This document shows, piece by piece, positions 52,173-60,927 of a stretch of 64,000 bases of DNA; within the stretch, counting starts at the first letter, position 1; every line of letters starts with the position of its first letter. The stretch comes from an uncultured Tenacibaculum sp. (lineage in GTDB: Bacteria > Bacteroidota > Bacteroidia > Flavobacteriales > Flavobacteriaceae), in contig NZ_CANNGG010000005.1 of the NCBI RefSeq assembly GCF_947504135.1, positions 164,957 to 228,956 of the forward strand, in the 5' to 3' direction. A program made the position numbers and the translations under genes. The notes under the pieces are model-generated. The model saw only the letters and a program-made list of their open reading frames with translations. It ran no database searches and was not told the origin of the DNA.

Positions 52173-52931
52173 ATGAAATATTTTTTAACGCTAGCTCTTA
52201 GTATACTTCTTTTTTCTTGTAGTTCAGATAATGATGAATTAATAAAAAATGTATCAGTAAAACTAAAGTTCACTCAAAACTGGGATGGTACTTTAATTGA
52301 AAAATCTGATTTAAACAACACTGAATTCACCAACAAATTAGGAACAAAACTTACAGTAAGCAAATTACGTTACTTAATTTCTAATGTTTCTCTTATTAGT
52401 GGGGCGAATGATACAACAAAGTTTGATAACTATAAATTAATAGACATTAATAATACGGATAGCCTAACCTACACGTTACCCCAAAAGATTTCTGAAGGTG
52501 CTTATAAATTATTTTTTACTTTTGGCTTTTCTGGAAATGCTAATATTAGCAATGCGTATAGCGACTTAACCACCGCTTCATGGAAGGTACCCGACTCATT
52601 AGGTGGCGGATACCATTTTATGCAGTTAGATGGTCAATATAAAGACACACTAGGAATACAAAATCCTTATAAATTTTATACTGCAAGAGCCTACGATAAA
52701 GATAAAGACTCTATACTTGATACTTCTTTTTCAATCGAAACAGGTTCAATTGTATTAAAAAACAACGCTACTATTGAGGTAAAAATGAATGTTTCTGGTT
52801 GGTTTAAGTCTCCTAACGACTGGAATCTTTACGAGAAAAACTCTGATTTAATTTCAGATTTTGAAACTCAAAAACTAATATCTGAAAACGGAAAATCTGG
52901 TGTTTTTAGTTTAGGAACCATTTCTCAATAG
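52173..52931 (+). CDS. MbnP-like lipoprotein
   Basis: ATG 52173 is chosen; the longer frame needs TTG. The protein has 252 residues. A lipoprotein signal peptide ends at the lipobox LLFSC (Cys near residue 16), followed by SSDNDE. The domain contains LGTKLTVSKLRYLISNVSL, FGFSGNANISNAY and GGYHFMQLDG, characteristic of MbnP-type proteins. Some relatives work with MbnH in copper handling, but no mbnH partner is nearby. It stands alone upstream of the suf operon. Confidence 0.85.
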   Translation: MKYFLTLALSILLFSCSSDNDELIKNVSVKLKFTQNWDGTLIEKSDLNNTEFTNKLGTKLTVSKLRYLISNVSLISGANDTTKFDNYKLIDINNTDSLTYTLPQKISEGAYKLFFTFGFSGNANISNAYSDLTTASWKVPDSLGGGYHFMQLDGQYKDTLGIQNPYKFYTARAYDKDKDSILDTSFSIETGSIVLKNNATIEVKMNVSGWFKSPNDWNLYEKNSDLISDFETQKLISENGKSGVFSLGTISQ

Positions 52932-53075
52932 AATTTCTTGAATTTAATTTAAAATCACATTTTTTTCAAGTAGTAATTCTACAAACAACCTTTGTTTTTA
53001 ACAGCAATCTACTAATAATCAACACTAAGATTTAAGGTATAAACAAATTTTATCGTTTAATAACTATATTCATTT

Positions 53076-53101
53076 CAAAACATGATATAAATCATATTTT
53101 G
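53076..53101. promoter_or_regulatory. 26-bp near-perfect palindrome, candidate operator of the suf operon
   Basis: CAAAACATGAT, ATAA and ATCATATTTTG form an inverted repeat with 10 of 11 arm positions matching. The core TGAT-N4-ATCA resembles Fnr/Anr-type sites. It is centred about 30 bp before the predicted transcription start, overlapping the -33 region, which is a typical repressor position. Confidence 0.6.
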
Positions 53102-53105
53102 TCAT

Positions 53106-53113
53106 TATCTTTG
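53106..53113 (+). promoter_or_regulatory. -7 box of the suf operon
   Basis: TATCTTTG followed by CAA, 30 nt before the sufA start. No TTG lies at the consensus distance; the palindrome occupies that region. Confidence 0.65.
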
Positions 53114-53143
53114 CAATTCACTTAGATTTAATCTATTTAAACG

Positions 53144-53473
53144 ATGATAAAAGTTTCAGACACAGCAAAAAAGAAAGTCATTGAATTAATGACGGATGAT
53201 GGATTTGATACTACAACCGACTTTGTTCGAGTTGGAGTAAAAAGTGGTGGTTGTTCAGGATTATCATACGACTTAACTTTTGACAAAACCCAACAAGAAA
53301 ATGATAAAATTTTTGAAGACAATGATGTAAAAATTGTTGTAGACAAAAAGAGCTTTTTATACTTAGTTGGAACAACTTTAGAATATTCTGGAGGTTTAAA
53401 CGGTAAAGGCTTTGTATTTAACAATCCTAATGCTAACAGAACTTGCGGTTGTGGAGAAAGTTTTTCTCTATAA
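53144..53473 (+). CDS. sufA: SufA/HesB-type iron-sulfur assembly scaffold
   Basis: The protein has 109 residues. The A-type carrier signature has three Cys: GGCSGLSYDL and the C-terminal RTCGCGESF. It carries Fe-S clusters from the SufBCD scaffold to target proteins. It is the first gene of the suf operon. A 40-nt spacer with the left arm of an inverted repeat separates it from the four-helix-bundle gene. Confidence 0.93.
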   Translation: MIKVSDTAKKKVIELMTDDGFDTTTDFVRVGVKSGGCSGLSYDLTFDKTQQENDKIFEDNDVKIVVDKKSFLYLVGTTLEYSGGLNGKGFVFNNPNANRTCGCGESFSL

Positions 53474-53485
53474 TTATTGAAAAAC

Positions 53486-53897
53486 AAAAGGATTAAAAAA
53501 TTGAAAGTTCAAAATGAAACGATTTGAAGATTTAGAAGTTTATCAAAAATCATTTGAATTTTCAATCGAAATATATAAAGTAACAAGTTCTAATACATTT
53601 AATAAAAACATTAAAGACCAAGTTCAAAGAGCTGCTCTTTCTATCCCTCTAAATATAGCAGAAGGATTTGAATTACAATCTAACAAACAATTTGTTCGTT
53701 TTTTATACATAGCAAAAGGCTCAAGTGGAGAAGTAAGGAGTTTATTACGAATTTGTGAAAGATTAAATATAATAGAACCAAAAAAGGTAGAAGAATTAAT
53801 AATTGAAGTTGAAAGCATTTCAAAACAATTATCTAAATTCATAAATTATTTAAAAAAAAAGTGAGATTGATTAAATCTTTTAATTTTTCAATCTTTT
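53486..53897. repeat. inverted-repeat-bounded element carrying the four-helix-bundle gene
   Basis: The left arm 53486-53507 (AAAAGGATTAAAAAATTGAAAG) and right arm 53877-53897 are complementary at about 20 positions, with one mismatch and one bulged base. The arms enclose the four-helix-bundle gene and fill the gap between sufA and sufB almost exactly: 12 nt after the sufA stop and 1-7 nt before the sufB start. In RNA this would form a long stem around the gene, reminiscent of the stems that close rRNA intervening sequences encoding S23-type proteins. Confidence 0.6.
53514..53864 (+). CDS. four-helix-bundle protein (S23/IVP family)
   Basis: The protein has 116 residues, all helical. Family hallmarks are RFEDLEVYQKSFEF, DQVQRAALSIPLNIAEGFE and FLYIAKGSSGEVRSLL. 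These proteins were first found encoded within 23S rRNA intervening sequences; relatives include Avd of diversity-generating retroelements. Most likely it binds RNA or DNA. Here the gene splits sufA from sufB and is bracketed by complementary flanks, so it looks inserted as a unit. Confidence 0.92.
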   Translation: MKRFEDLEVYQKSFEFSIEIYKVTSSNTFNKNIKDQVQRAALSIPLNIAEGFELQSNKQFVRFLYIAKGSSGEVRSLLRICERLNIIEPKKVEELIIEVESISKQLSKFINYLKKK

Positions 53898-53904
53898 AAT
53901 GATT

Positions 53905-55353
53905 ATGAGTAAATACACCGAGGACGATTTAAGAGAAGAGTTAAAAACCAAAGAGTACGAATATGGTTTTTATACTGATATTGAAAGTGAAAAGTTTCCT
54001 AATGGAATAAACGAAGATATCGTTCGTGCCATTTCTAAAAAGAAAAATGAGCCAGAATGGATGACTGAATGGCGTTTAGAAGCTTTTAGAATTTGGGAAC
54101 AAATGGAAGAACCAGAGTGGGCTAATGTTACCTATAAAAAACCGAGTTTTCAAGATATTTCTTACTACTCAGCACCTAAACAAAAACCTAAATTAAACAG
54201 TTTAGATGAGGTAGACCCTGATTTGTTAGCGACTTTTGAAAAGTTAGGAATTTCTTTAGAAGAACAAAAAAGGTTAGCTAATGTAGCAGTTGATATTGTA
54301 ATGGATTCGGTCTCTGTAGCTACTACTTTTAAAGAAACGTTAGCTGAAAAAGGAATTATTTTTATGCCTATTTCTGAAGCTATTCAAGAGCATCCAGAAT
54401 TAGTAAAAAAATATATAGGTTCTGTTGTTCCACCAACTGATAACTTTTATGCGGCATTAAACTCAGCAGTATTCTCTGACGGATCTTTCTGTTATATTCC
54501 AAAAGGGGTTCGTTGTCCGATGGAACTATCTACTTACTTCCGTATCAACGAAGGAGGAACTGGTCAATTCGAACGTACCTTAGTTGTCGCTGATGAAAGC
54601 AGTTACGTTTCCTATTTAGAAGGATGTACTGCTCCGCAACGTGACGAAAATCAATTACACGCAGCCGTTGTTGAGCTAATTGCTTTAGACGATGCCGAAA
54701 TAAAATATTCAACAGTTCAAAACTGGTTCCCTGGAGATTCAGAAGGAAAAGGTGGTGTTTTCAACTTTGTGACAAAAAGAGGATTGTGTGAAACCAATGC
54801 TAAAATTTCTTGGACACAGGTTGAAACAGGTTCAGCAATTACTTGGAAATATCCAAGTTGTATTTTAAAAGGGAACAATTCTGTTGGAGAGTTTTACTCA
54901 ATTGCAGTTACCAACAACCATCAGCAAGCAGATACTGGAACTAAAATGATTCACTTAGGAAAAAATACTAAGTCAACTATTATTTCTAAGGGAATTTCTG
55001 CTGGAAAATCACAAAACAGTTACCGCGGATTGGTACAAATCAATTCTAGAGCAGAAAACGCACGTAACTTCTCACAATGTGATTCATTATTAATGGGTAA
55101 TGAGTGTGGTGCACACACCTTCCCTTACATTGAAGCAAAAAATAAATCTGCTCAAATAGAACACGAAGCTACCACTAGTAAAATTGGTGAAGACCAATTA
55201 TTCTACTGTAACCAACGTGGTATTGATACTGAAAAAGCCATTGCGTTAATTGTAAACGGATTTAGTAAAGAAGTACTAAATAAATTACCAATGGAGTTTG
55301 CTGTAGAGGCTCAAAAATTATTAGAAATTAGTTTAGAAGGAAGTGTTGGATAA
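53905..55353 (+). CDS. sufB: Fe-S cluster assembly protein SufB
   Basis: ATG 53905 ([20 protein letters not shown]) is preferred; an ATG two codons earlier is possible. The protein has 482 residues, the normal length. The beta-helix core includes [33 protein letters not shown] and [21 protein letters not shown], with conserved Cys and Glu. SufB is the scaffold on which clusters form with SufC and SufD. The inverted-repeat right arm ends just before the start, where a ribosome site would lie. Confidence 0.97.
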   Translation: MSKYTEDDLREELKTKEYEYGFYTDIESEKFPNGINEDIVRAISKKKNEPEWMTEWRLEAFRIWEQMEEPEWANVTYKKPSFQDISYYSAPKQKPKLNSLDEVDPDLLATFEKLGISLEEQKRLANVAVDIVMDSVSVATTFKETLAEKGIIFMPISEAIQEHPELVKKYIGSVVPPTDNFYAALNSAVFSDGSFCYIPKGVRCPMELSTYFRINEGGTGQFERTLVVADESSYVSYLEGCTAPQRDENQLHAAVVELIALDDAEIKYSTVQNWFPGDSEGKGGVFNFVTKRGLCETNAKISWTQVETGSAITWKYPSCILKGNNSVGEFYSIAVTNNHQQADTGTKMIHLGKNTKSTIISKGISAGKSQNSYRGLVQINSRAENARNFSQCDSLLMGNECGAHTFPYIEAKNKSAQIEHEATTSKIGEDQLFYCNQRGIDTEKAIALIVNGFSKEVLNKLPMEFAVEAQKLLEISLEGSVG

Positions 55354-55413
55354 TTAACGAATACGTTAATTTGAAAACTTCAAAATAATAAAAAATGCTT
55401 TTTATTAAAAAGC
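55353..55413. repeat. two small hairpins in the sufB-sufC spacer
   Basis: ATTAACG/CGTTAAT (55353-55370, 4-nt loop) overlaps the sufB stop. GCTTTTT/AAAAAGC (55397-55413, 3-nt loop) follows. Neither has a terminal T-tract, so they are more likely RNA-stability or processing elements than terminators. Confidence 0.5.
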
Positions 55414-55429
55414 GAAATAACATAGAAAC

Positions 55430-56182
55430 ATGTTAAAAATAGAAAACTTACACGCACAAGTAGAAGATAAAGATATTCTTAAAGGAATTAACCTAGAAGT
55501 AAAAGCAGGAGAGGTTCATGCTATTATGGGACCAAACGGTGCTGGTAAAAGTACCTTGTCATCTGTTATTGCTGGTAATGAGACTTACGAAATGACTGCT
55601 GGTTCTATTGAATTAGAAGGTATAGATATTAGCGAATTAGCTCCTGAAGAAAGAGCTCACGCTGGAGTATTCTTATCGTTCCAGTACCCTGTAGAAATTC
55701 CTGGGGTAACTGTTACGAACTTTATCAAAACTGCGATTAATGAATCTCGAAAAGCCCAAGGTTTAGAAGAAATGCCTGCTAAAGACATGCTAAAAAAGAT
55801 TCGTGAGAAATCAGAATTATTAGAAATCGATCGTAAATTCTTATCTCGTTCTTTAAACGAAGGATTTTCAGGAGGTGAGAAAAAACGTAATGAGATTTTC
55901 CAAATGGCTATGTTAGAACCTAAATTAGCTATTTTAGATGAAACTGATTCTGGTTTAGATATTGATGCTTTACGTATTGTGGCTAATGGGGTTAATAAAT
56001 TAAAATCTAAAGACAACGCTGTAGTAGTTATTACTCACTATCAACGTTTATTAGAATATATCGTTCCTGATTATGTACATGTTTTACACGATGGGAAAAT
56101 CGTTAAAACTGGTGACGCTTCTCTTGCTTTAGAGCTAGAAGAAAAAGGGTATGATTGGATTAAAGAAGAGGCTAATAGTTAG
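55430..56182 (+). CDS. sufC: Fe-S assembly ATPase SufC
   Basis: The protein has 250 residues. ABC ATPase with Walker A GPNGAGKST, Q-loop LSFQYP, signature LNEGFSGGEKKR, Walker B LAILDETDSGLD and H-loop VITHYQ. It drives conformational change in the SufBC2D complex. A 97-nt spacer with a weak inverted repeat separates it from sufD. Confidence 0.97.
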   Translation: MLKIENLHAQVEDKDILKGINLEVKAGEVHAIMGPNGAGKSTLSSVIAGNETYEMTAGSIELEGIDISELAPEERAHAGVFLSFQYPVEIPGVTVTNFIKTAINESRKAQGLEEMPAKDMLKKIREKSELLEIDRKFLSRSLNEGFSGGEKKRNEIFQMAMLEPKLAILDETDSGLDIDALRIVANGVNKLKSKDNAVVVITHYQRLLEYIVPDYVHVLHDGKIVKTGDASLALELEEKGYDWIKEEANS

Positions 56183-56279
56183 AAAAGTTGAGAAGTAAAA
56201 AGTGGAAATTTGCTCATAAAACAAGCATCTTTTCAGCTTTACAAACTTTTATACTTTATAAACTTTACAACTAAAAACA
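56183..56279. repeat. sufC-sufD spacer with weak inverted repeat
   Basis: The purine-rich strand near 56187-56203 (GTTGAGAAGT, then AAAAAGT) is partly complementary to 56253-56271 (ACTTTATAAACTTTACAAC), with gaps. The spacer resembles the accB-accC spacer in position and composition. The pairing is imperfect and could be chance. Confidence 0.35.
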
Positions 56280-57593
56280 ATGGAGTTGAGAGAAAAAATA
56301 TTATCATCATACGTAGCTTTTGAAGACAATGTAAACATCAATTCAGATTTACATGAAATAAGAACAAAAGCACTACAAAATTTTGAAAAACTAGGCTTTC
56401 CTACTAAAAAGCTAGAAGCTTGGAAATACACTTCTTTAAATTCAATTTTAAAAGAAGATTATAGTATTTTTCCTGATAGAGATGCTTCTGTAGAATTTGC
56501 GGATGTAAAAAAATATTTCATTCACGAAATAGATAGCTATAAAATAGTTTTTGTAGATGGAAAATACAGCTCTTTTTTATCAACTACTACTCATGATGGA
56601 AAAGATGTTTGTTTATTATCTGCCGCTTTTTCAAAAGAAAAGTACAAGCCAGTTGTTGAAAAATATTTTAACAAAATAGCAAAACAAGATAATTTAACAT
56701 CTTTAAATACTGCTTTTGCTACTGAAGGTGCGTTTATTCATATTCCAAAAAATGTGGAGGTTGAAAAACCTATTCAAATAATTAACTTTACTACAGGTAA
56801 AGAACATGCAACGATGTTACAGCCACGTAACTTAATTGTGGTTGAACAAAATGCACATGTTCAAATTATAGAACGTCACCAAAATCTTAATAATAATGCT
56901 GTATTAACAAATTCTGTGACTGAGATTTACACAGACACACATGCTACAGTAGATTATTATAAGATTCAAAATGACAACAATGATGCTTCTTTAGTTGACA
57001 ACACGTACATTGAGCAACAAAAAGAAAGCACCTGTTCTGTGCATACTTTTTCTTTTGGTGGAAATATTACTAGAAACAACTTAAATTTCTATCAAAAAGG
57101 GGAGCACATTAACTCTATCTTAAAAGGGATTACTATTATTGAAGGGAAACAACATGTAGACCACCATACTTTGGTAAACCATATAGAGCCTAACTGTGAA
57201 AGTCACCAAGACTATAAAGGTATTTATACCGATCGTTCTACTGGTGTGTTTAATGGTAAAGTTATTGTTGAAAAAGAAGCTCAAAAAACAAATGCTTACC
57301 AACAAAACAACAACGTTTTAATTAGCGATAAAGCAACTATAAACGCAAAGCCTCAGTTAGAAATTTTTGCTGACGATGTAAAGTGTTCTCATGGTTGTAC
57401 TATTGGTCAATTAGATGATCAAGCATTATTTTATATGCAACAAAGAGGTATTCCTAAAAAGGAAGCAAAAGCACTATTAATGTATGCATTTGCTAATACT
57501 GTTTTAGAGAGTGTTAAAATACCAGAAGTTAAAAAAAGAATTACCAAATTAATCGCCAACAAATTAGGCGTTAATATCGGTTTTGAACTATAA
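56280..57593 (+). CDS. sufD: Fe-S cluster assembly protein SufD
   Basis: The protein has 437 residues. The N-terminal helical part contains TKKLEAWKYTSLN, and the beta-helix core and C-terminus contain DVKCSHGCTIGQLDDQALFYMQQRGIP, with conserved His and Cys. SufD pairs with SufB in the scaffold complex. No sufS follows; the next gene encodes a DUF3185 membrane protein, so the cysteine desulfurase must be elsewhere. Confidence 0.96.
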   Translation: MELREKILSSYVAFEDNVNINSDLHEIRTKALQNFEKLGFPTKKLEAWKYTSLNSILKEDYSIFPDRDASVEFADVKKYFIHEIDSYKIVFVDGKYSSFLSTTTHDGKDVCLLSAAFSKEKYKPVVEKYFNKIAKQDNLTSLNTAFATEGAFIHIPKNVEVEKPIQIINFTTGKEHATMLQPRNLIVVEQNAHVQIIERHQNLNNNAVLTNSVTEIYTDTHATVDYYKIQNDNNDASLVDNTYIEQQKESTCSVHTFSFGGNITRNNLNFYQKGEHINSILKGITIIEGKQHVDHHTLVNHIEPNCESHQDYKGIYTDRSTGVFNGKVIVEKEAQKTNAYQQNNNVLISDKATINAKPQLEIFADDVKCSHGCTIGQLDDQALFYMQQRGIPKKEAKALLMYAFANTVLESVKIPEVKKRITKLIANKLGVNIGFEL

Positions 57594-57624
57594 ATTGTTT
57601 TTTCATATCTTTATGAAAAACAAT
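57594..57624. repeat. inverted repeat after sufD
   Basis: ATTGTTTTTTCATA and TATGAAAAACAAT pair over 13 positions with one bulge and a 4-nt loop, directly at the sufD stop and 5 nt before the next start. It is AT-rich and lacks a T-tract, so it is perhaps a weak attenuator. Confidence 0.5.
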
Positions 57625-57629
57625 TTATT

Positions 57630-57833
57630 ATGAGCAAAAATTTTAGATCGATAGTACTAATAGCTGGAATCGTAATTTTAGCTTACGGAGTTTACACTCT
57701 TGTACAACCAGAAACACAAGTTTCGGTTGGAGATGTAGATTTAATAAAAGTACAAGACAACAGTAATTCATACATTACAATAGCCGTTGGTGTTATAGCA
57801 ATTGCCTTAAGTTCTTTTGCTGGTAAAAAATAA
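57630..57833 (+). CDS. DUF3185 small membrane protein
   Basis: The protein has 67 residues with two hydrophobic helices (about 6-24 and 47-64) separated by a polar loop (PETQVSVGDVDLIKVQDN). The pattern GIVILAYGVYTLV and ITIAVGVIAIALSSF fits DUF3185. It is last in the suf unit by position; its function is unknown. The start follows a hairpin by 5 nt. Confidence 0.75.
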   Translation: MSKNFRSIVLIAGIVILAYGVYTLVQPETQVSVGDVDLIKVQDNSNSYITIAVGVIAIALSSFAGKK

Positions 57834-57856
57834 GAATTATCACTTTAAAAGATAAA

Positions 57857-57889
57857 AAAACGGAAAATCAAAATTGGTTTTCCGTTTTT
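57857..57889. terminator. bidirectional terminator after the suf unit
   Basis: ACGGAAAATCA and TGGTTTTCCGT form an 11-bp stem with one G-U pair, flanked by A7 and T5, between convergent genes. Confidence 0.85.
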
Positions 57890-57892
57890 CAT

Positions 57893-58264
57893 TTATACAT
57901 GCTGGTCTATTAAAATCGTGTTTCCATCAGGGTCAAAAAAAACAATGCTTCCAGGACCTGAAGTACCCGATGCAACTTCTCTTTTTAATTTGATGTGGTT
58001 TTCTTTTAATTGCTGTTGAATGATTCTTACATCATCAAAATCTTCTAATTTGTTTGCGTTTTCATCCCAACCTGGATTAAACGTTAAAATGTTATTTTCA
58101 AACATCCCCTGAAACAATCCAATTAATGAATTACCGTTTTTCATAATTAAATAATTCTTTTCTATTTGACCTGCAAAAACAGTAAACCCCAACATTTCAT
58201 AAAATTCTTTCGATTTATCAATATCTTTTACTGATAAACTGACTGAAAAAGCCCCTAGTTTCAT
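57893..58264 (-). CDS. VOC/glyoxalase-fold protein
   Basis: The protein has 123 residues with the two-module VOC pattern: KLGAFSVSLSVKDIDKSKEFYEMLGF and the C-terminal VFFDPDGNTILIDQH. The metal-type acidic residue of the C-terminal strand is replaced by Asp/Gln context (ILIDQ), so classical glyoxalase activity is uncertain. It is probably a binding or dioxygenase-like member. A broken SRPBCC gene lies just upstream on the same strand. Confidence 0.88.
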   Translation of the reverse strand: MKLGAFSVSLSVKDIDKSKEFYEMLGFTVFAGQIEKNYLIMKNGNSLIGLFQGMFENNILTFNPGWDENANKLEDFDDVRIIQQQLKENHIKLKREVASGTSGPGSIVFFDPDGNTILIDQHV

Positions 58265-58276
58265 AATATTTTCTTT

Positions 58277-58735
58277 TTAATTTCTTTCTTCAAAAGGTAT
58301 TATAATTCCTTTTTCAACATAATTTTTAAGTCCGTTTAGCAACCAATGCCCAACAATAGGAAGAGTGTTTAAAATGATCACACTCCTCTATCCAACCGGT
58401 GTGAAAAAAGTGTACCCAAGTAACCCACCCCATCATCCTTTTCATACAAATCAAAACCAAATGCTGTAGGATTCCAATCTTTATCAGATTTGGTCATTTT
58501 TATATAAAAAGAACAGTGCTCTTCACATTTTATTACTTCACCAGGCCAATTGTAAGGCTCACCAAAAAAGAAGTTGTATTCAGCTCCTATTTTAAGCGCT
58601 CAAGTACATTTAAGTGGCAAGCAATGTACCAAGTCTTCAGGATGAGTAATTGCTTTAAAAACCTCGTTAGACAATGCCTTTATAGGGGAAATTATGATAA
58701 ACGGTAAATCCTTCTTTAATAACTTTCACAATCAC
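58277..58735 (-). pseudogene. SRPBCC/AHSA1-type protein gene with several frameshifts
   Basis: Minus-strand pieces read EGFTVYHNFPYKG, VFKAITHPEDLVHCLP, then GAEYNFFFGEPYNWPGEVIKCEEH, here given as EYNFFFGEPYNWPGEVIK, DWNPTAFGFDLYEKDDG and LKNYVEKGIIIPFEER. These are a recognisable START/AHSA1 protein, but they lie in different frames with stops at several points (for example TGA after HCLPLKCT). At least three disruptions make it non-functional. It is 12 nt upstream of the VOC gene, with which it was probably co-transcribed. Confidence 0.8.
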
Positions 58736-58792
58736 CTGATTTTATAGCTATTAAAGTTACTAAAAAAATTAAATCAAAATAAAAACATCGTT

Positions 58793-59458
58793 TTACCTGT
58801 AAACATTATTTACAAACAATATCCTTTTTACAAAATAATCGTTTACATCAATATTATTCATAAGAATATAATTTGACATCGTATTGGGATGAATTGGATC
58901 AGCAGTAATTTGGATATTGTGAAGATAATTTTTAATAAATTCTGATTTATTAGATATCTTTTTTAAAGCCTTTATATACAATCCTGAAAGGTTTACCTGA
59001 ACTCTTTTCTTTTTCAAAAGCTCAAGTGTTTTATCTTTATTATCACAACAAAATATAGTTGATTTGGTATATCCAATCGTATTGCTTGTTGTTAAATATT
59101 TATATCTTTCTTTTATTAAAAACCCTTTTTTTCCTGAAGAGAACTGCCTTTTTTCAATCCAAGTAGAATCTGTAACACAGTATATGTGTAGTTTAAAATC
59201 ATCATCTTTAAACCTTGCTTTACTTTTTTCCAGAATCGAATAATTTTCTTCAACAATAGTTTGTAGAAACTCTTTATAAGCTTCTTCTAATGTAACATTC
59301 GGATATTCCTTCTTCAACGTATTCGTTTCAAAATCTTCTAAAAGTGAGTTTAAAATTTTTACATTTTCTTTACCAAATTCGTTTTCAAATTCAGCTTGTT
59401 GAGAGTAGCCCTTCAAAGAAAAGACAAGTAAACAAACGACCAATACAATATTATTCAT
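58793..59458 (-). CDS. secreted protein of unknown function
   Basis: ATG 59458 (MNNIVLVVCLLVFSLKGYSQQ, here MNNIVLVVCLLVF then SLKGYSQQ) gives a clean signal peptide; the longer frame needs TTG. The protein has 221 residues, charged and mainly helical, with a double Cys (FCCDNKDK) and a DVNDYFVKRI end. I do not recognise it. It is a single gene; transcription appears independent of neighbours. Confidence 0.6.
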   Translation of the reverse strand: MNNIVLVVCLLVFSLKGYSQQAEFENEFGKENVKILNSLLEDFETNTLKKEYPNVTLEEAYKEFLQTIVEENYSILEKSKARFKDDDFKLHIYCVTDSTWIEKRQFSSGKKGFLIKERYKYLTTSNTIGYTKSTIFCCDNKDKTLELLKKKRVQVNLSGLYIKALKKISNKSEFIKNYLHNIQITADPIHPNTMSNYILMNNIDVNDYFVKRILFVNNVYR

Positions 59459-59530
59459 TTCAAGCAATTAAACAGTTATTCAACCAAAATATTCATTTAT
59501 AACTAAACATCAAAACCTATACGTATAAAA

Positions 59531-59557
59531 AAATCCCGTACAAAATGTACGGGATTT
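59531..59557 (-). terminator. terminator of the odhB gene
   Basis: AAATCCCGTACA and TGTACGGGATTT form a perfect 12-bp stem; the minus-strand side ends in seven T. Confidence 0.9.
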
Positions 59558-59601
59558 CAATATCTAAAAATCTAATTGTATGAATTTCTAACAATCTAGA
59601 T

Positions 59602-60810
59602 TTACATTTCTAAAGCTTTGGTAGGATTATTATCCATTAATAGCTCTACTGGATTTTCTAACGCTTCTTTTACAGCTACTAAGAATCCAACAGACTCTTT
59701 ACCATCGATAATTCTATGGTCATAAGATAATGCTACATACATAATAGGTTGAATTACTACCTCACCATTTACCGCCATTGGACGATTTACAATGTTGTGC
59801 ATCCCTAAAATTCCACTTTGTGGAGGGTTGATAATTGGTGTAGATAACATAGAACCGAATACACCACCATTCGTGATAGTAAATGTACCACCCGTCATTT
59901 CATCAACCGTAATTTGTCCGTCACGAGCACGTAATGCTAAACGCTTAACTTCGCTTTCAACACCTCTAAATGTTAAATTTTCAGCATTTCTAATAACAGG
60001 AACCATTAATCCTTTAGGACCCGATACTGCGATAGAAATATCTTGGAAATCGTGACTTACTTTGTAATCTCCATCAATCATAGAGTTTACATCTGGATAC
60101 ATTTTTAAAGCTCTTACTACAGCTAATGTAAAGAAAGACATGAATCCTAAACCTACACCGTGTTTTGCTTTAAACGCTTCTTTATACTCGTTACGTAAGT
60201 CAAAAATTGGTTGCATGTTCACTTCGTTAAACGTAGTTAACATCGCAGTTTCATTCTTTACAGAAACTAAACGTTGTGCTACTTTACGACGTAACATAGA
60301 TAATTTTTTACGCTCTGTACCACGAGATCCCATTCCTGGTGTTCCCATTGAAGGCACTGCTTTTACAGCATCTTCTTTTGTTACACGACCGTCTTTACCA
60401 GTTCCTTTAACATCAGATGCACTCATTCCTTTTTCAGCTAACACTTTCTTAGCTGCTGGAGATGCTGTACCTGTTGCGTATGTTTCTTTAACTGGCTCAG
60501 CTTTAGGTGCCTCTTTTTTCTCTTCAGCCTTAGGTGCTTCAGCTTTTGGTGCTCCAGCTCCTTCTGGCTTTGCAGCATCCATATCAATATGACAAACTAC
60601 TGCTCCTACCGCTACTGCATCACCCTCTTCAGCTTTTAAAGTGATTATTCCGCTTTCTTCCGCAGGTAATTCTAACGTTGCTTTGTCAGAATCTACTTCA
60701 GCAATTGGTTGATCTTTCTCAACGTAATCACCATCTTCAACTAACCAAGTTGCAATTTCTACTTCTGTAATTGATTCCCCCGGAGAAGGAACTTTCATTT
60801 CTAAAACCAT
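59602..60810 (-). CDS. sucB: dihydrolipoamide succinyltransferase (2-oxoglutarate dehydrogenase E2)
   Basis: The protein has 402 residues. The lipoyl domain covers about 1-75, with the lipoylated Lys in [11 protein letters not shown]. It is followed by an Ala/Pro/Glu-Lys-rich linker, an E1/E3-binding domain near 118-155 ([27 protein letters not shown]) and the catalytic domain with [16 protein letters not shown] (His and Asp). It transfers the succinyl group to CoA. It lies 117 nt after the E1 gene, with a repeat element in the gap. Confidence 0.96.
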   Translation of the reverse strand: MVLEMKVPSPGESITEVEIATWLVEDGDYVEKDQPIAEVDSDKATLELPAEESGIITLKAEEGDAVAVGAVVCHIDMDAAKPEGAGAPKAEAPKAEEKKEAPKAEPVKETYATGTASPAAKKVLAEKGMSASDVKGTGKDGRVTKEDAVKAVPSMGTPGMGSRGTERKKLSMLRRKVAQRLVSVKNETAMLTTFNEVNMQPIFDLRNEYKEAFKAKHGVGLGFMSFFTLAVVRALKMYPDVNSMIDGDYKVSHDFQDISIAVSGPKGLMVPVIRNAENLTFRGVESEVKRLALRARDGQITVDEMTGGTFTITNGGVFGSMLSTPIINPPQSGILGMHNIVNRPMAVNGEVVIQPIMYVALSYDHRIIDGKESVGFLVAVKEALENPVELLMDNNPTKALEM

Positions 60811-60857
60811 CAGTTCTAAATTTTATATATCTGAATTATTTTATTTCTTTTATTTGA

Positions 60858-60918
60858 GCGTTTCCCTATCGGGTCGGGCTTTTCGCGCTACACGGTAGCT
60901 TGCTTCTATCCCTAACGC
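60858..60918. repeat. GC-rich dispersed-repeat-like element between sucA and sucB
   Basis: This 61-nt segment is far richer in G+C than its surroundings. It starts GCGTTTCCC and ends CCTAACGC, which are complementary at the ends, and it contains the perfect hairpin GCTAC-ACG-GTAGC (60887-60899). Its conserved ends resemble intergenic repeats I recall from other marine flavobacteria. It can fold in either strand and could modulate E2 expression relative to E1. Confidence 0.65.
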
Positions 60919-60927
60919 ATTTATTTT

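Noticed and set aside
58516..58707. 63-residue plus-strand frame near the SRPBCC remnant
   Set aside because: It is antisense to the recognisable broken SRPBCC gene and has no domain-like sequence.
60140..60592. 150-residue plus-strand frame inside the E2 gene
   Set aside because: It is antisense to the Ala/Glu/Lys-rich linker and catalytic domain; the Ala/Ser repetitiveness reflects the linker codons.
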